Assembly (NCBI GenBank): GCA_049889175.1
Contig: JBMHDW010000001.1
Coordinates: 1 to 64,000 of the forward strand
DNA length: 64,000 nucleotides
Direction: 5' to 3'
DNA from: JBMHDW01 sp049889175
GTDB taxonomy: Bacteria; Pseudomonadota; Gammaproteobacteria; Comchoanobacterales; Comchoanobacteraceae
The number at the start of each line of letters is the position of its first letter. Positions within the stretch are counted from its first letter, which is position 1. The position numbers and the translations under genes are program-made. This document shows positions 28,063 through 37,500 of the stretch, one piece after another. The notes beneath the pieces were generated by a model. It was given only the letters and a program-made list of their open reading frames with translations. It was not told the DNA's origin and searched no databases.

Positions 28063-31000
28063 CTATTCCGACCATTTTGGGGTCTTTGTGATAGCGATCA
28101 ATAATCTCTTGTGCCACATCTTCAATCAATGATTGAACCTTCTTCTCTTCTAAAACGCCACTTTGCTCTTCAATACGCTTCATACGCTGCTTTAAATACT
28201 TCTTAGATGAACCTGAAGGAAACATTTTTGATAAAACTGTTCTTGCTTCAGAAGCGCCGAGTGCTTCATATAAATGGTTTCGCAGTACCACATCTTCTGC
28301 TGTGGTTGTGAATGCCCATAATTCATTTGGCCCCAATGTTAAAGTTAACAGTTGTGTGTGTATGCTGTCTTTAGTTGCAAACTGCCCTAAAAATGTTGAG
28401 CCACCCTCTCTTGGTCCACGTACATACTGTTTTAGAGCAGTTTGTGCAGTTTGAGATAATCCAAAGACTTGTGTGGTTTTTTTCACTGATTGCTCAGGAC
28501 CTGCATCTAAAATAAATGTTGATGTTGCAAAGTCTATCATTTGTTCACTGAAGTCTTCAATCGACTGAGATATTAAAGCAATCTGTACGTTCCATTTTCG
28601 CCCTTCCCGCATATCCACTAATACTTGATCTCGTACCGACTTGGCTTTAGCAGTACGGTGAAATTCATCCATCACTAATCGTTTATGATCTTCTCGTATC
28701 TCTTTGATATTGCGCTCATGATAAGAACGATAAGACTCAGGCATCAACCCTAAGCATTCCTTGTTTAAATAAAACTGTTTTGCAAGAACAAATCGAGCAA
28801 GCATATACATAACAGCAGTTTGTCTGTCAGCAGCATCTCCACCTGTTTTAGCAACCTCATCTAGGTCCAAAGAAACAACCCTAGCCGCACCAATATCAAA
28901 CTTAGTGAATCGAGATAGTATTGGGTATTCTCTAATCGCACTTGAAATCAAACGCACAAATGATGCAATGAGTGATTCACCTGTACTAATGGTAATATTG
29001 CCATATAAATCTTCAACAGCAGGCAATCGTGCAATCGATGTTAGATCGTTCAGTAACGGCACAGCATTTCTTTGTGCCAACATAGCTTCCTTTTTAAATC
29101 CAGCTAAGAATAAAGCATCAACAACCTCCCACCAGGTTGTCTTATCATCTGAAACAAAACTTATTTCAGCCAATAAAGCATCAATCATCTCATCAACACC
29201 CTCATTATAGGTATTGGGATTACCAGTGTCATGACTCTGTTTATATGCCTCATCAATCACAAGACCAACCATATCAGACATACCGTCGTAGGTTTTTTCG
29301 GCATTCACAGGTGTTGTTAAAAGCGTCACAAAATTAACTAAGAATGAGCGTTCTTGTGGTAATGGATACCGACAACCCAACTGTGTATCGAATGGGTTAA
29401 TGGCATAATCAGGTGTCATTTGCAAACGATGATAAGCGGCTAAATGCCGTTTATCTTCTGGCAATGCTTCTTGTAATAGAGAAATCAAACCACTACTTGA
29501 TGGGCCAATATCAATAATCGATATCCTTGGAAGACGTGCTAGTCCAGCCTGCAAACAAAGACCTAAGTTAATTGCATTTGACAATACTGATTTACCCGAA
29601 CCTGGCCTAGCATACATAATATCAATCCAGGTTGTCTGAAGTGGAGACCCTGGCTGATATGGCCATAGTTTACCATCTAATGATCGGAATAAAATCGCCC
29701 CAGCATCCCAAGGAGACGCAGGTCTAAAGAAAGGTAATAATCGTATGACATCAGAAAAAGATGCCACAGATGTTGTGGCTGGTGAGTCACTCTTAATGGC
29801 AAGCATTGAAGCAACATTGCCTTCCATAGGATCACCACAAACTTCGCTAACATCACAGCTACCCCAACCTTGCAATGCTCTTCCCAACATGGATGATTGG
29901 CTACGAAGTTGTGATGGTTTATCAGCTGGAGCCCATGTAGTCGCACAAACCCTTAAACCAATAACAGCATCATCAGTTGAAATATCAATATAATCCAATA
30001 AATTTACCGCGTCGTTAATCAATCGATTCTGTGCGGAGGCAAACGATAGAATACCAGATAGTGATCGTTTTAACTTTAATGATTGTAACCCTGCAGAATC
30101 AATTAAAAATGAAATACGCCATGGCATATTAGCATCAAGCGTTCGATTCAGTAATAATTGAAATGGTTGTATGTCTTTTGGAAATAAATCAATATAATGC
30201 GTAGCATAACTTGTATCACCAATGGTACAAGTCTTGGTGTCATTAATAAACGCATCACGAGGCATTAATTGATGAGCTAATGATGGCCATAAAATATCAG
30301 AAACATCACCTCTAAATGATTTAGCAACTTTAGGTTTAATCTGATCACCTGGAATGACTGGCTGCCAATGATCATCGGTAAAATTTTTATCAACACTATG
30401 CCGCATACTGATTAATGCCTGTCTGGCATTCAGTAGTTTTGCAGATAAATCTAAACTATTTAAATCACTGACAAATGATGAGACAAGGGATTGATGTGTA
30501 TCTCTTAATTCAGGTAGCGCGGCATATAAATTTTGTGTATACCTAAAGGGTGGAATATCTCCAGCATCCATCATTTTAACTTTTTCTTTCTGAGCGATTT
30601 TCATTTGCTCTTTAGTTAGCACAGTTGGATGAGTATATAATGCAATGAATACTCGCTCATCAGAACAGTAACGGCCTAAAAACTCAATACGCTCATCAAT
30701 TAAATCATCAACTGATAAATCAAGTCGCTTAGCCGTTTGCCTTGTGGATTCAAAATTTTTGGCAACCGCTTTTTCTATATCATCTTTTGCGTATCCGTAA
30801 AAGACCTGCATGCTATGCCCAGGCCGTGAAAATGTTGAACTAAGTGATTGCAAAATACCGCTATGAATACGCTCAAACTCTTCATGACCAACCAGCGCGA
30901 CAGCGCCGTGAAGTTCAATAATAGAGAATAAACCACCATCGTGATTAACCAATACAGAGTCGCTATCAACTGTTTGTACATCACAATAATTTTCATTATT

Positions 31001-31072
31001 TTGCTTCACACCAGAACTTATCCAGGCAACAAATGTATCAATACCTTCTAAAAATGGATCTATAAAACTCAT
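28055..31072 (-). CDS. icmB: Dot/Icm ATPase IcmB/DotO (VirB4-like)
   Basis: 1005 residues, the expected length for DotO, the cytosolic hexameric ATPase that forms the base of the T4BSS inner-membrane complex with DotB. Walker A ARPGSGKS is at about 488-495 and Walker B RLVMDEFHRT at about 798-807, the usual VirB4/TrwK layout. A large N-terminal domain without membrane helices precedes them. The start overlaps the icmJ stop by one base (TAATG). The order icmJ-icmB is that of Legionella and Coxiella. Confidence 0.95.
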   Translation of the reverse strand: MSFIDPFLEGIDTFVAWISSGVKQNNENYCDVQTVDSDSVLVNHDGGLFSIIELHGAVALVGHEEFERIHSGILQSLSSTFSRPGHSMQVFYGYAKDDIEKAVAKNFESTRQTAKRLDLSVDDLIDERIEFLGRYCSDERVFIALYTHPTVLTKEQMKIAQKEKVKMMDAGDIPPFRYTQNLYAALPELRDTHQSLVSSFVSDLNSLDLSAKLLNARQALISMRHSVDKNFTDDHWQPVIPGDQIKPKVAKSFRGDVSDILWPSLAHQLMPRDAFINDTKTCTIGDTSYATHYIDLFPKDIQPFQLLLNRTLDANMPWRISFLIDSAGLQSLKLKRSLSGILSFASAQNRLINDAVNLLDYIDISTDDAVIGLRVCATTWAPADKPSQLRSQSSMLGRALQGWGSCDVSEVCGDPMEGNVASMLAIKSDSPATTSVASFSDVIRLLPFFRPASPWDAGAILFRSLDGKLWPYQPGSPLQTTWIDIMYARPGSGKSVLSNAINLGLCLQAGLARLPRISIIDIGPSSSGLISLLQEALPEDKRHLAAYHRLQMTPDYAINPFDTQLGCRYPLPQERSFLVNFVTLLTTPVNAEKTYDGMSDMVGLVIDEAYKQSHDTGNPNTYNEGVDEMIDALLAEISFVSDDKTTWWEVVDALFLAGFKKEAMLAQRNAVPLLNDLTSIARLPAVEDLYGNITISTGESLIASFVRLISSAIREYPILSRFTKFDIGAARVVSLDLDEVAKTGGDAADRQTAVMYMLARFVLAKQFYLNKECLGLMPESYRSYHERNIKEIREDHKRLVMDEFHRTAKAKSVRDQVLVDMREGRKWNVQIALISQSIEDFSEQMIDFATSTFILDAGPEQSVKKTTQVFGLSQTAQTALKQYVRGPREGGSTFLGQFATKDSIHTQLLTLTLGPNELWAFTTTAEDVVLRNHLYEALGASEARTVLSKMFPSGSSKKYLKQRMKRIEEQSGVLEEKKVQSLIEDVAQEIIDRYHKDPKMVGIDE

Positions 31073-31701
31073 TACATTCCCTTAATATTATTCAAATCAA
31101 TGAACTGATCAAACGATACCTTGGCCCATGTGTTTACTTCTTTTTCAAATTTATTTAATAATGGCAGCAAGCGTAAATCGTTTAACATAGCTTCTGAAAC
31201 TTGATCTCGATGATCCATTGGGGTATCAACCAGCATTTGTCCAAGCATTCCTGGCTGCGACAACCCTTCACCATATTGCTTTTCAATGACCTTAGCCCTT
31301 AACCTTAAGCTGTTGTAGATCCCTTCACTCTCATCAGCATATTCTGTTGTATTGGCCATCGCACAGAAAAGTGCATGACAAAGGCCATTTAATTCAATTT
31401 GAGTAAGCTCAGGCAGATAAATCAATATACCACCACCATAGCCCACTTTACCCACCATTTCCATAAAATGGCACTGGACACAAAATGGGCATGCTGTTAC
31501 AAGATTATCTCGGTGGTTATGGCTATAGTTACCATCACGATTCATAACATCCATGTAAACAGTAGACTGAAAGCCACAAAGTTGGCAGGTATATTGATCA
31601 CGATCATGAATTTGCAGTCTATATTTGGAAAAACCATCATCGTAGTTTCTCCTAATATAGTTTTGCCACTGATCTTGACCGAGTTTTAGCTGTATATCCA
31701 T
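31072..31701 (-). CDS. icmJ: Dot/Icm coupling-complex protein IcmJ/DotN
   Basis: DotN is a zinc-binding partner of the DotL coupling ATPase. A treble-clef/HNH-like zinc site is clear: YTCQLCGFQS followed about 35 residues later by ACPFCVQCHF. An ATG at 31707 has only a cramped ribosome site, whereas the ATG at 31701 lies seven bases after GGTGG, so the latter is preferred (209 residues; the L. pneumophila protein is about 208). It is coupled to icmB through TAATG. A 74-base space separates it from the icmD-like genes. Confidence 0.92.
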   Translation of the reverse strand: MDIQLKLGQDQWQNYIRRNYDDGFSKYRLQIHDRDQYTCQLCGFQSTVYMDVMNRDGNYSHNHRDNLVTACPFCVQCHFMEMVGKVGYGGGILIYLPELTQIELNGLCHALFCAMANTTEYADESEGIYNSLRLRAKVIEKQYGEGLSQPGMLGQMLVDTPMDHRDQVSEAMLNDLRLLPLLNKFEKEVNTWAKVSFDQFIDLNNIKGM

Positions 31702-31775
31702 ATACATTCCACCATTGTTTAACCTTCATCAGAGGCAACTGAAAAGCCTTTTTTGCAGTCAAAAACGCATTGGTT

Positions 31776-32201
31776 TTAGCTACCAGATTTTCCACCTGTT
31801 GATCCTGACGACTTAGGAGAATTAATAGGATCTTTTGCATCATTTACACCAAATAATGTAGTTGCAATTGGTGCAAGTAAGTTACCCATAAAAATCAAGA
31901 CAATGGAAAGACATAACTGAGTAATGGGTTTTCCAATTGGAACTTGGGTTGGATTATCTCTGTGTTGTTTAAAGGTAAAAATACCCCCGACAAATAAGAT
32001 TAAACCAGCAACTAACGCTAGACTGCCTATAAGGCCAGGCAACGTGTCTAAAAATGCTTTTAAACCGGTTGCAGCTCCTGTTAACCCCTTATTATCAGTT
32101 CCAGCACTTTTAGCAGCATCTGCGAAACTGATAACTGGTAGTAACGCTACACCACATAACATGGCGGCATTCTTTGCACGTGATTTTATTAAATTAAACA
32201 T
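31776..32201 (-). CDS. IcmD/DotP-like small membrane protein (copy 3)
   Basis: 141 residues with a signal peptide (ending near SFADA), then two membrane helices. Between them is the family loop FKQHRDNPTQVPIGKP, which is also in the next two upstream genes. IcmD/DotP is an inner-membrane T4BSS component of about 130 residues. The Gly/Ser-rich tail (SGSTGGKSGS) is a local addition. AAGGAG lies five bases before the ATG, the best ribosome site of the three copies, which suggests substantial independent translation. Whether this or a sister gene is the functional orthologue cannot be decided. Confidence 0.82.
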   Translation of the reverse strand: MFNLIKSRAKNAAMLCGVALLPVISFADAAKSAGTDNKGLTGAATGLKAFLDTLPGLIGSLALVAGLILFVGGIFTFKQHRDNPTQVPIGKPITQLCLSIVLIFMGNLLAPIATTLFGVNDAKDPINSPKSSGSTGGKSGS

Positions 32202-32213
32202 TATATCTCCTTG

Positions 32214-32741
32214 TTAACCCTGCGAAGGCTTCGGTAGTTGACTCTCAAAGCTTTCTTTATCTTTAATTACTTTAACACCATCTTTTCCATCTTTAAAGAG
32301 ACTTGTCCCTATAATTTCAACAATATTGGATGAGTATATGAGTGCAATCGCAACCATAGCATAAGCAAGAGGGGTTCCTACTGGAACTTGACTGGGGTTA
32401 TCTTTGTGTTGCTTAAACTTAAAGATTGAGCCAATAAAAAACCCCAAACCTAATACCAATGACAAACTCTGTATCAACGGCAATATACTCATTATAAATT
32501 CGGACATACGACAAGCAATTAAACCAATACCATCTGTAGAGTGACAGACAAACTTTTCATTATGTGGTTGACCTGATGGAGCAGTGTTTGTAGCTGAAGA
32601 AGCTTTATCAGCATTGGATGTAAACATCCATGGCTTATTTAATGCCTGCTTTATTATTGGACTTGGATTATAATCAGCATATGTTGTGTTTGTTAATAAC
32701 AAACTTGCCATAAGCAATACCATCAATCTAAATATCATCAT
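32214..32741 (-). CDS. IcmD/DotP-like small membrane protein (copy 2)
   Basis: 175 residues. A signal peptide (ending near TTYA) is followed by an extra periplasmic segment of about 60 residues with two cysteines (FVCHSTDGIGLIACR) that the sister copies lack. The two-helix core then follows, with loop FKFKQHKDNPSQVPVGTP and a LFKDG end. The start overlaps the stop of copy 1 by four bases, and copy 3 follows after 12 bases. The insert suggests that this paralogue gained a specialised surface. Confidence 0.82.
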   Translation of the reverse strand: MMIFRLMVLLMASLLLTNTTYADYNPSPIIKQALNKPWMFTSNADKASSATNTAPSGQPHNEKFVCHSTDGIGLIACRMSEFIMSILPLIQSLSLVLGLGFFIGSIFKFKQHKDNPSQVPVGTPLAYAMVAIALIYSSNIVEIIGTSLFKDGKDGVKVIKDKESFESQLPKPSQG

Positions 32742-33172
32742 TTATTTCCATTATTATTTGAATTAAGACTTTTACACTCAGCATTATTTGACATACCTGG
32801 TAAGATGCACTTTTCTTTTGTCTCTTCAATGTTTTTTTTACCAAAGAATGTTTCTGCAGCTGGGCCAATCAATGAGGGATAAAAGATAAGTACAACACCA
32901 ACGCCTAACAATGCAAATGGCGTTCCAACTGGGATCTGAGTTGGGTTATCCTTAACTTGCTTAAACTTAAAAAATGAGGCAATCACAAAAGAAAACCCAG
33001 CTACAACAGTAACAATTGTCATCAAATTTGAAACATCTGCAATATAATCGGCAAAATTATTAAATATTTCACCCAATGTTAGGGTTTTGGTCTTGTCATT
33101 AGGCCCTGCAATAGCATAACTAACAGGTAATAATAGTGATGCTGAATAAACGCGTTTTAATATCTTACTCAT
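32738..33172 (-). CDS. icmD: IcmD/DotP-like small membrane protein (copy 1, probable icmD orthologue)
   Basis: 144 residues, directly after icmC as icmD is in Legionella and Coxiella. It has a signal peptide (ending near YAIA), helix 1 (LMTIVTVVAGFSFVIASFF), the loop FKQVKDNPTQIPVGTP, helix 2 (LGVGVVLIFYPSLIGPA) and FFGKK, the arrangement of L. pneumophila IcmD. It overlaps icmC by four bases. Position and the loop wording make this the best candidate for the true icmD; the two following genes look like duplicates. Confidence 0.88.
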   Translation of the reverse strand: MSKILKRVYSASLLLPVSYAIAGPNDKTKTLTLGEIFNNFADYIADVSNLMTIVTVVAGFSFVIASFFKFKQVKDNPTQIPVGTPFALLGVGVVLIFYPSLIGPAAETFFGKKNIEETKEKCILPGMSNNAECKSLNSNNNGNK

Positions 33173-33819
33173 GCTCCCCCACCGAGTTTAAAGGTCGCAA
33201 CAATAACATTGATTGTTTCAATAATATTGATTGCAAGAATGCCACCAATAATATGAACGATACCTTTGGATATCGTACCAGGCTGTGTACCTTGCTTGCC
33301 TACTCTTGATAAAATTAACCACCCTCTTAGAAATGCAAACAAGCCGATGATTTGTATGATACCGCTTACTTCTTGTATGATCTTTATCATCGCAATATTT
33401 TGTGCAGCAATTTGTGAACCACCTGTAAATTGACTGGTCACTGACGTCTTCTTGAATAAAGTCATGTTAATAACTTTAAAAAAGGTCGGGGAATAAATCA
33501 GCGCAACACCAATAAAGAATTGAACCATAGGCGCTATAATACCCACATCAACATGCATGAATGCCGTTCTATGACCAAACTTCTTCAGTCGATAAATAGC
33601 TGACATTGATAACCCTAATCCCGCAATATAAAACAATGCGATCGCAAATCTATCAGCACCCTTTAGACCTTCTTCTACATTATCTATAACATTACTAACG
33701 GTGCCAGTTAATCCGCTGGCAGTTTCAGCATGTGCGGATACTGATATGAAGAAGGTAAAATAGGCTAAAATGCGGTATATACGCCTAGTCGGACTAGTTG
33801 GCCTCTTCATTAAACTCAA
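33169..33819 (-). CDS. icmC: Dot/Icm membrane protein IcmC/DotE
   Basis: 216 residues, inner-membrane component. It has a signal-like first helix (ILAYFTFFISVSAHA), then helices around 60-80 and 95-115 with the VALIYSPTFFK motif shared with the icmD family, and two further helices in the C-terminal half. L. pneumophila IcmC is about 194 residues. The first 26 bases overlap icmG and the end overlaps icmD. IcmC, IcmD and IcmV/DotV-type proteins are distantly related to one another, which the shared motif shows here as well. Confidence 0.88.
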   Translation of the reverse strand: MSLMKRPTSPTRRIYRILAYFTFFISVSAHAETASGLTGTVSNVIDNVEEGLKGADRFAIALFYIAGLGLSMSAIYRLKKFGHRTAFMHVDVGIIAPMVQFFIGVALIYSPTFFKVINMTLFKKTSVTSQFTGGSQIAAQNIAMIKIIQEVSGIIQIIGLFAFLRGWLILSRVGKQGTQPGTISKGIVHIIGGILAINIIETINVIVATFKLGGGA

Positions 33820-34519
33820 TCAACCTCCCAGATGACGTCTTTATGATGCCTTGTTCTGCATCAATTACCTCAATAGTACCGTATGTTTTAACATGGTCAC
33901 CAATAGCAACCGAAGTGGTTTGTCCTGTTGTATCATTTTGAATATAGGCTCTGCCTTCTTGTGCTGCACGCAAATGGAAATACTCAAGTTTTTCTTTAGG
34001 CTCTGGTTTAGGCTCTGGTTTAGGCTTTATCTGCTGCATGATATCATTAATCGCCTGTTTGATCTCACTGATATCGCTAGTGACATCATGGCTACTTACA
34101 GCCTCTTTCAATGCTTCTATTTCATTGTTAATCGAAGCAATCTCATTACCTTGTTGTTTAACAAGTTGCTCAAGCTCATCTGAATGGGTATTTGGATCTT
34201 CACTTGGTGGTGTAACAGGTGGTTTTTCTGGCGGATTTTCTGGCGGATTTTCAGGGTCATTATCCTTACTATCGCCTGATTCTTCGGCTGGAGGCTTATT
34301 ATCCTTGGCTGGGTCCTCGCTACTACTATTTGGATTTAGAAACCCACTAACAACGTACATTAATATTGACAACCCAACAGCGCCCAGTAATGCCATTTGG
34401 ACTTTTTGATTTTTGAGCATGCTCAGTACGTTTTCAGTCGAGTGCTGATAAGCCTTAGGAGTATACTCTTCTGTCTTCTCATCTTCAGGTAATTGATATT
34501 CATCTTTATTATCGACCAT
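33794..34519 (-). CDS. icmG: Dot/Icm core-complex protein IcmG/DotF
   Basis: 241 residues with the DotF layout. A charged cytosolic N-terminus (about 1-37) precedes one membrane helix (MALLGAVGLSILMYVVSGFL). Next come a Pro/Glu-rich periplasmic stretch with short PPENPPEKPP units, a coiled coil (about 115-165) and a small C-terminal beta domain. AGGAG lies six bases before the ATG. DotF associates with DotG in the periplasmic part of the machine. The EPKPEPKPEPK run is low-complexity, as is usual for this fast-evolving protein. Confidence 0.9.
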   Translation of the reverse strand: MVDNKDEYQLPEDEKTEEYTPKAYQHSTENVLSMLKNQKVQMALLGAVGLSILMYVVSGFLNPNSSSEDPAKDNKPPAEESGDSKDNDPENPPENPPEKPPVTPPSEDPNTHSDELEQLVKQQGNEIASINNEIEALKEAVSSHDVTSDISEIKQAINDIMQQIKPKPEPKPEPKEKLEYFHLRAAQEGRAYIQNDTTGQTTSVAIGDHVKTYGTIEVIDAEQGIIKTSSGRLIEFNEEAN

Positions 34520-34528
34520 ACTGTACTC

Positions 34529-37500
34529 CTATTGTTGTATGCACTCTGGCATTGTAAAATCATTCATGAATAGCAAGCCAAAAACAGCCCCCTCACGCAT
34601 GGTGACAGTAGGTGGCATATTGGCAAGCGGTGCTATAGCTTCAAGTAGTTTATCACCCATTTTTCCAGCACCTGCTAATGCATACTTCTCTGCGTCAAAC
34701 TCTTGTGTAGTTACTTTAACTGTATTGGATGTGCCGTTCACATGCTCAACTTTACTGGCGACTTCTTGTGCATTTGTAATATACTCACCAACCCCACTTA
34801 AGAAAGCTGATGCCATCAATGAGCCATAACGTTCTAGTGTGTGATGGTCTACCACAACATTTCTTGCGTTATTCACGCTTATTGCAGAAATGGAGATTGG
34901 TTTAGACGTCTTATCACATGGAATGGCAATGGTAGAGAACTTTAATGCCAGTCTTGCCTTATTCAATTGGAAACTTCCTAGAATTTTAGCACCCTCTAAT
35001 GGCCCTGCAACAATTGTCGCAACAACAGGTTCTTGGCTATTGGAATTGATCGGCGAATCAAGTGATGCGAACATGGTGCTTGCTGCCTTAATAGCAGTTC
35101 CGCTCTGCTTGATTTGGCCTACTTCACCATTATTGATAACATCGTCACTTGATGATGCTTTCTTCTTTTCTTTTGATGGTCCTACATTCAAACTTTGCAT
35201 GCCTGCATTTGGCGCCCATTTCTGCATCATATCCATTGTTGCGCCCATCATTTCTTCACGCTTCATACTGATCTTTGATTGTCGTTCTTGTTCATTGAGG
35301 CGCTTTTCTTGTTCTTGTCGCATTTTCGCAATAGGATCAGTTGGCTCTATTGGCTTTGGCGTAATATCAGCAATATCATATCCTGCACGCTTGATTTGGT
35401 CTGCAGTAAAAAATTTGGGGTATAATGCCTTAACATCACTATAACCGCTTCGGTAGAAATCACTTGCAGTGTACTTGCCTATGCGTATTAGATCTGACAA
35501 TGTGTAGACGTTAAGTAATTGTGCTAATGGAATATTGGCATCATGCATCAATGCAGCGCTACAAGGCATATCTTTTAAAACTTGAATAGACTTACCCTTT
35601 GCTACACTACTTTTTATAAGTTCTGCTGTACATACACCTACGCCTTCGGCTGCATCAATTTGAGCATCTGTAAAACCAGCTTGTTTTAAGTAGTATCTTT
35701 GGACTTTTGCATCAACCAGTTCGCTAAGAGTATACGGACCATTAAGTGATTTAGGTGAATAATTAGCTTCAATCAAAATAACGGGAGAACACCCTTGTGA
35801 TTTAGCAAAAGAAACTGACTTATTGTCTTTATAAAGTCTCTTGGCTACATTTAATGTACAGCCAACATCCTTCGGTATCTCAGATTCAGTATAACTTCCA
35901 GCAATTAAATCTTCTCTTGAATAACCACCTTCGCGGAGCAGTAATGCTGCACTGATACCATCATCATGCATTTCTTGCGCAGAATAACCAGCTTGTCTCA
36001 TTGTATCCAAGCTACACCCACGCGTTAGTACTTCATTTGGCTTAAGTTCAATCTGGTGCATCAAACTCACACCTTTTAATGAACAGGTTAATTGACCTTT
36101 GACAGCATTGGCCACGTGTGTATTATTGTAGCCTAACTCGATCAATTTTTTAGGTGAAACGCCGGCATTAAGCATACTCAATATGCTGTATCCTGCGTCT
36201 TTCAAAGAACTTAGTGGCACATTAAGCTTAATCAGTTGTTGCGCTGAACATTGTTTTGCTTTGAGATAACCAGCTTTAAACCCTTGATTGATCCAATTTT
36301 GCGCGTCTTGGTCACTACAGGCAACCTTATGTTGTTCGGCTTGAGCAATTTTAGCAGCGTCAAACCCATTGCTCTCTAACGCTGACTCACTTGCCCCAGC
36401 ATTAACGAGTGATTGTAGGTCATAATTGCCATTCTTGAGTTCGCTAATTGTATAATCAGCATCAAGTAGTTGCTTGGCAGTACACCCCATACGCTTCAAT
36501 TGACGAACACTGGTTTGCAGTAATCTTTGGTGTTTTAGCCCTGTTGCTGAGCAGACCTCATTGATTTGTGTATTGGCTTGAGCAATAGCTTGCTTTGTAA
36601 AACCTGCGTTAGCTAGGTCATCGTCGCTGTAGCCTGCTGCTTTTAATTGGCCAGCAGTAAATCCAGCTTGAGCAAGTTGATCAGCACTATAGTTCGCTGC
36701 TTTTAGCTGATCTACAGAACATCCTGCTGCTTTAAGATCACTGACATTGATTGCCTGATCTTTAAGTTGCTCTAAACCATGAAGGGTACATACCCCCATT
36801 GATTTCACAGCATTGGCTTTGGCGATTGCATCTTTAGATATATCGGCTGCTTGTAGATCATCATTTGAAAAACCTGCTTGTTCAAGTGAATAAGCGCCAA
36901 AACCTGCATCATGCAGTGCCTTTGCACCAAACTTACCTTCTTGTTTCAACTGCGTTGCAGTACATCCCATTTGTTTTAAAAAGCCAATTGAATGATTGCT
37001 TGCTAGTGCTGACTTTAATGCAGAATCTGTACAACCTTGTGTTAGCAGCTGTTCGTCGCTATCACCCTTTTCAACTACAGGCTGTTCACCATTTATCGGT
37101 GAGATACCTGCTCTTCTTAGATTGCCTGGTTGGTAACCTGCATTGGCAATTTCTTGTGAGGGAAAGCCAGCATCTTTTAACTGATTTGCAGTGTAACCGG
37201 CTTTTCTCAGATCTTTTGCACTTACTTTCCCTACCATATCTTTAAGACTGTAGCCACTCTTAAGCAGTTGTGCTGGTGTGTATGCACCACTTTGTGCAAT
37301 CACGCCAGGCGATATCACTCCCTTTAGCTGGCTTGGACTGTAGCCTGCTTTCGCAATATCACTAGCAGAGAAAATGGGATTACCATTTTCATCTGTTAAT
37401 GCTTTTAGTTGCTTTGCGGTAAAACCTGCTTTTGCTAATTCTGCAGCCGAATATCCAGCTTCACTTAGTGCTTTGGGCCCTAATTTTGCAAGTTCCTCCG

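Noticed and set aside
31652..31843. 63-residue minus-strand frame between icmJ and the icmD-like genes
   Set aside because: It overlaps both neighbours in another frame and has no signal peptide, domain or ribosome site.
34038..34409. Plus-strand open frame rich in Ser, Gly and Leu opposite icmG
   Set aside because: It is the antisense shadow of the Pro/Glu-rich part of DotF; the low-complexity composition explains its openness.
34890..35444. 184-residue plus-strand frame opposite icmE
   Set aside because: Antisense to a clearly coding VirB10-like region; no independent evidence.
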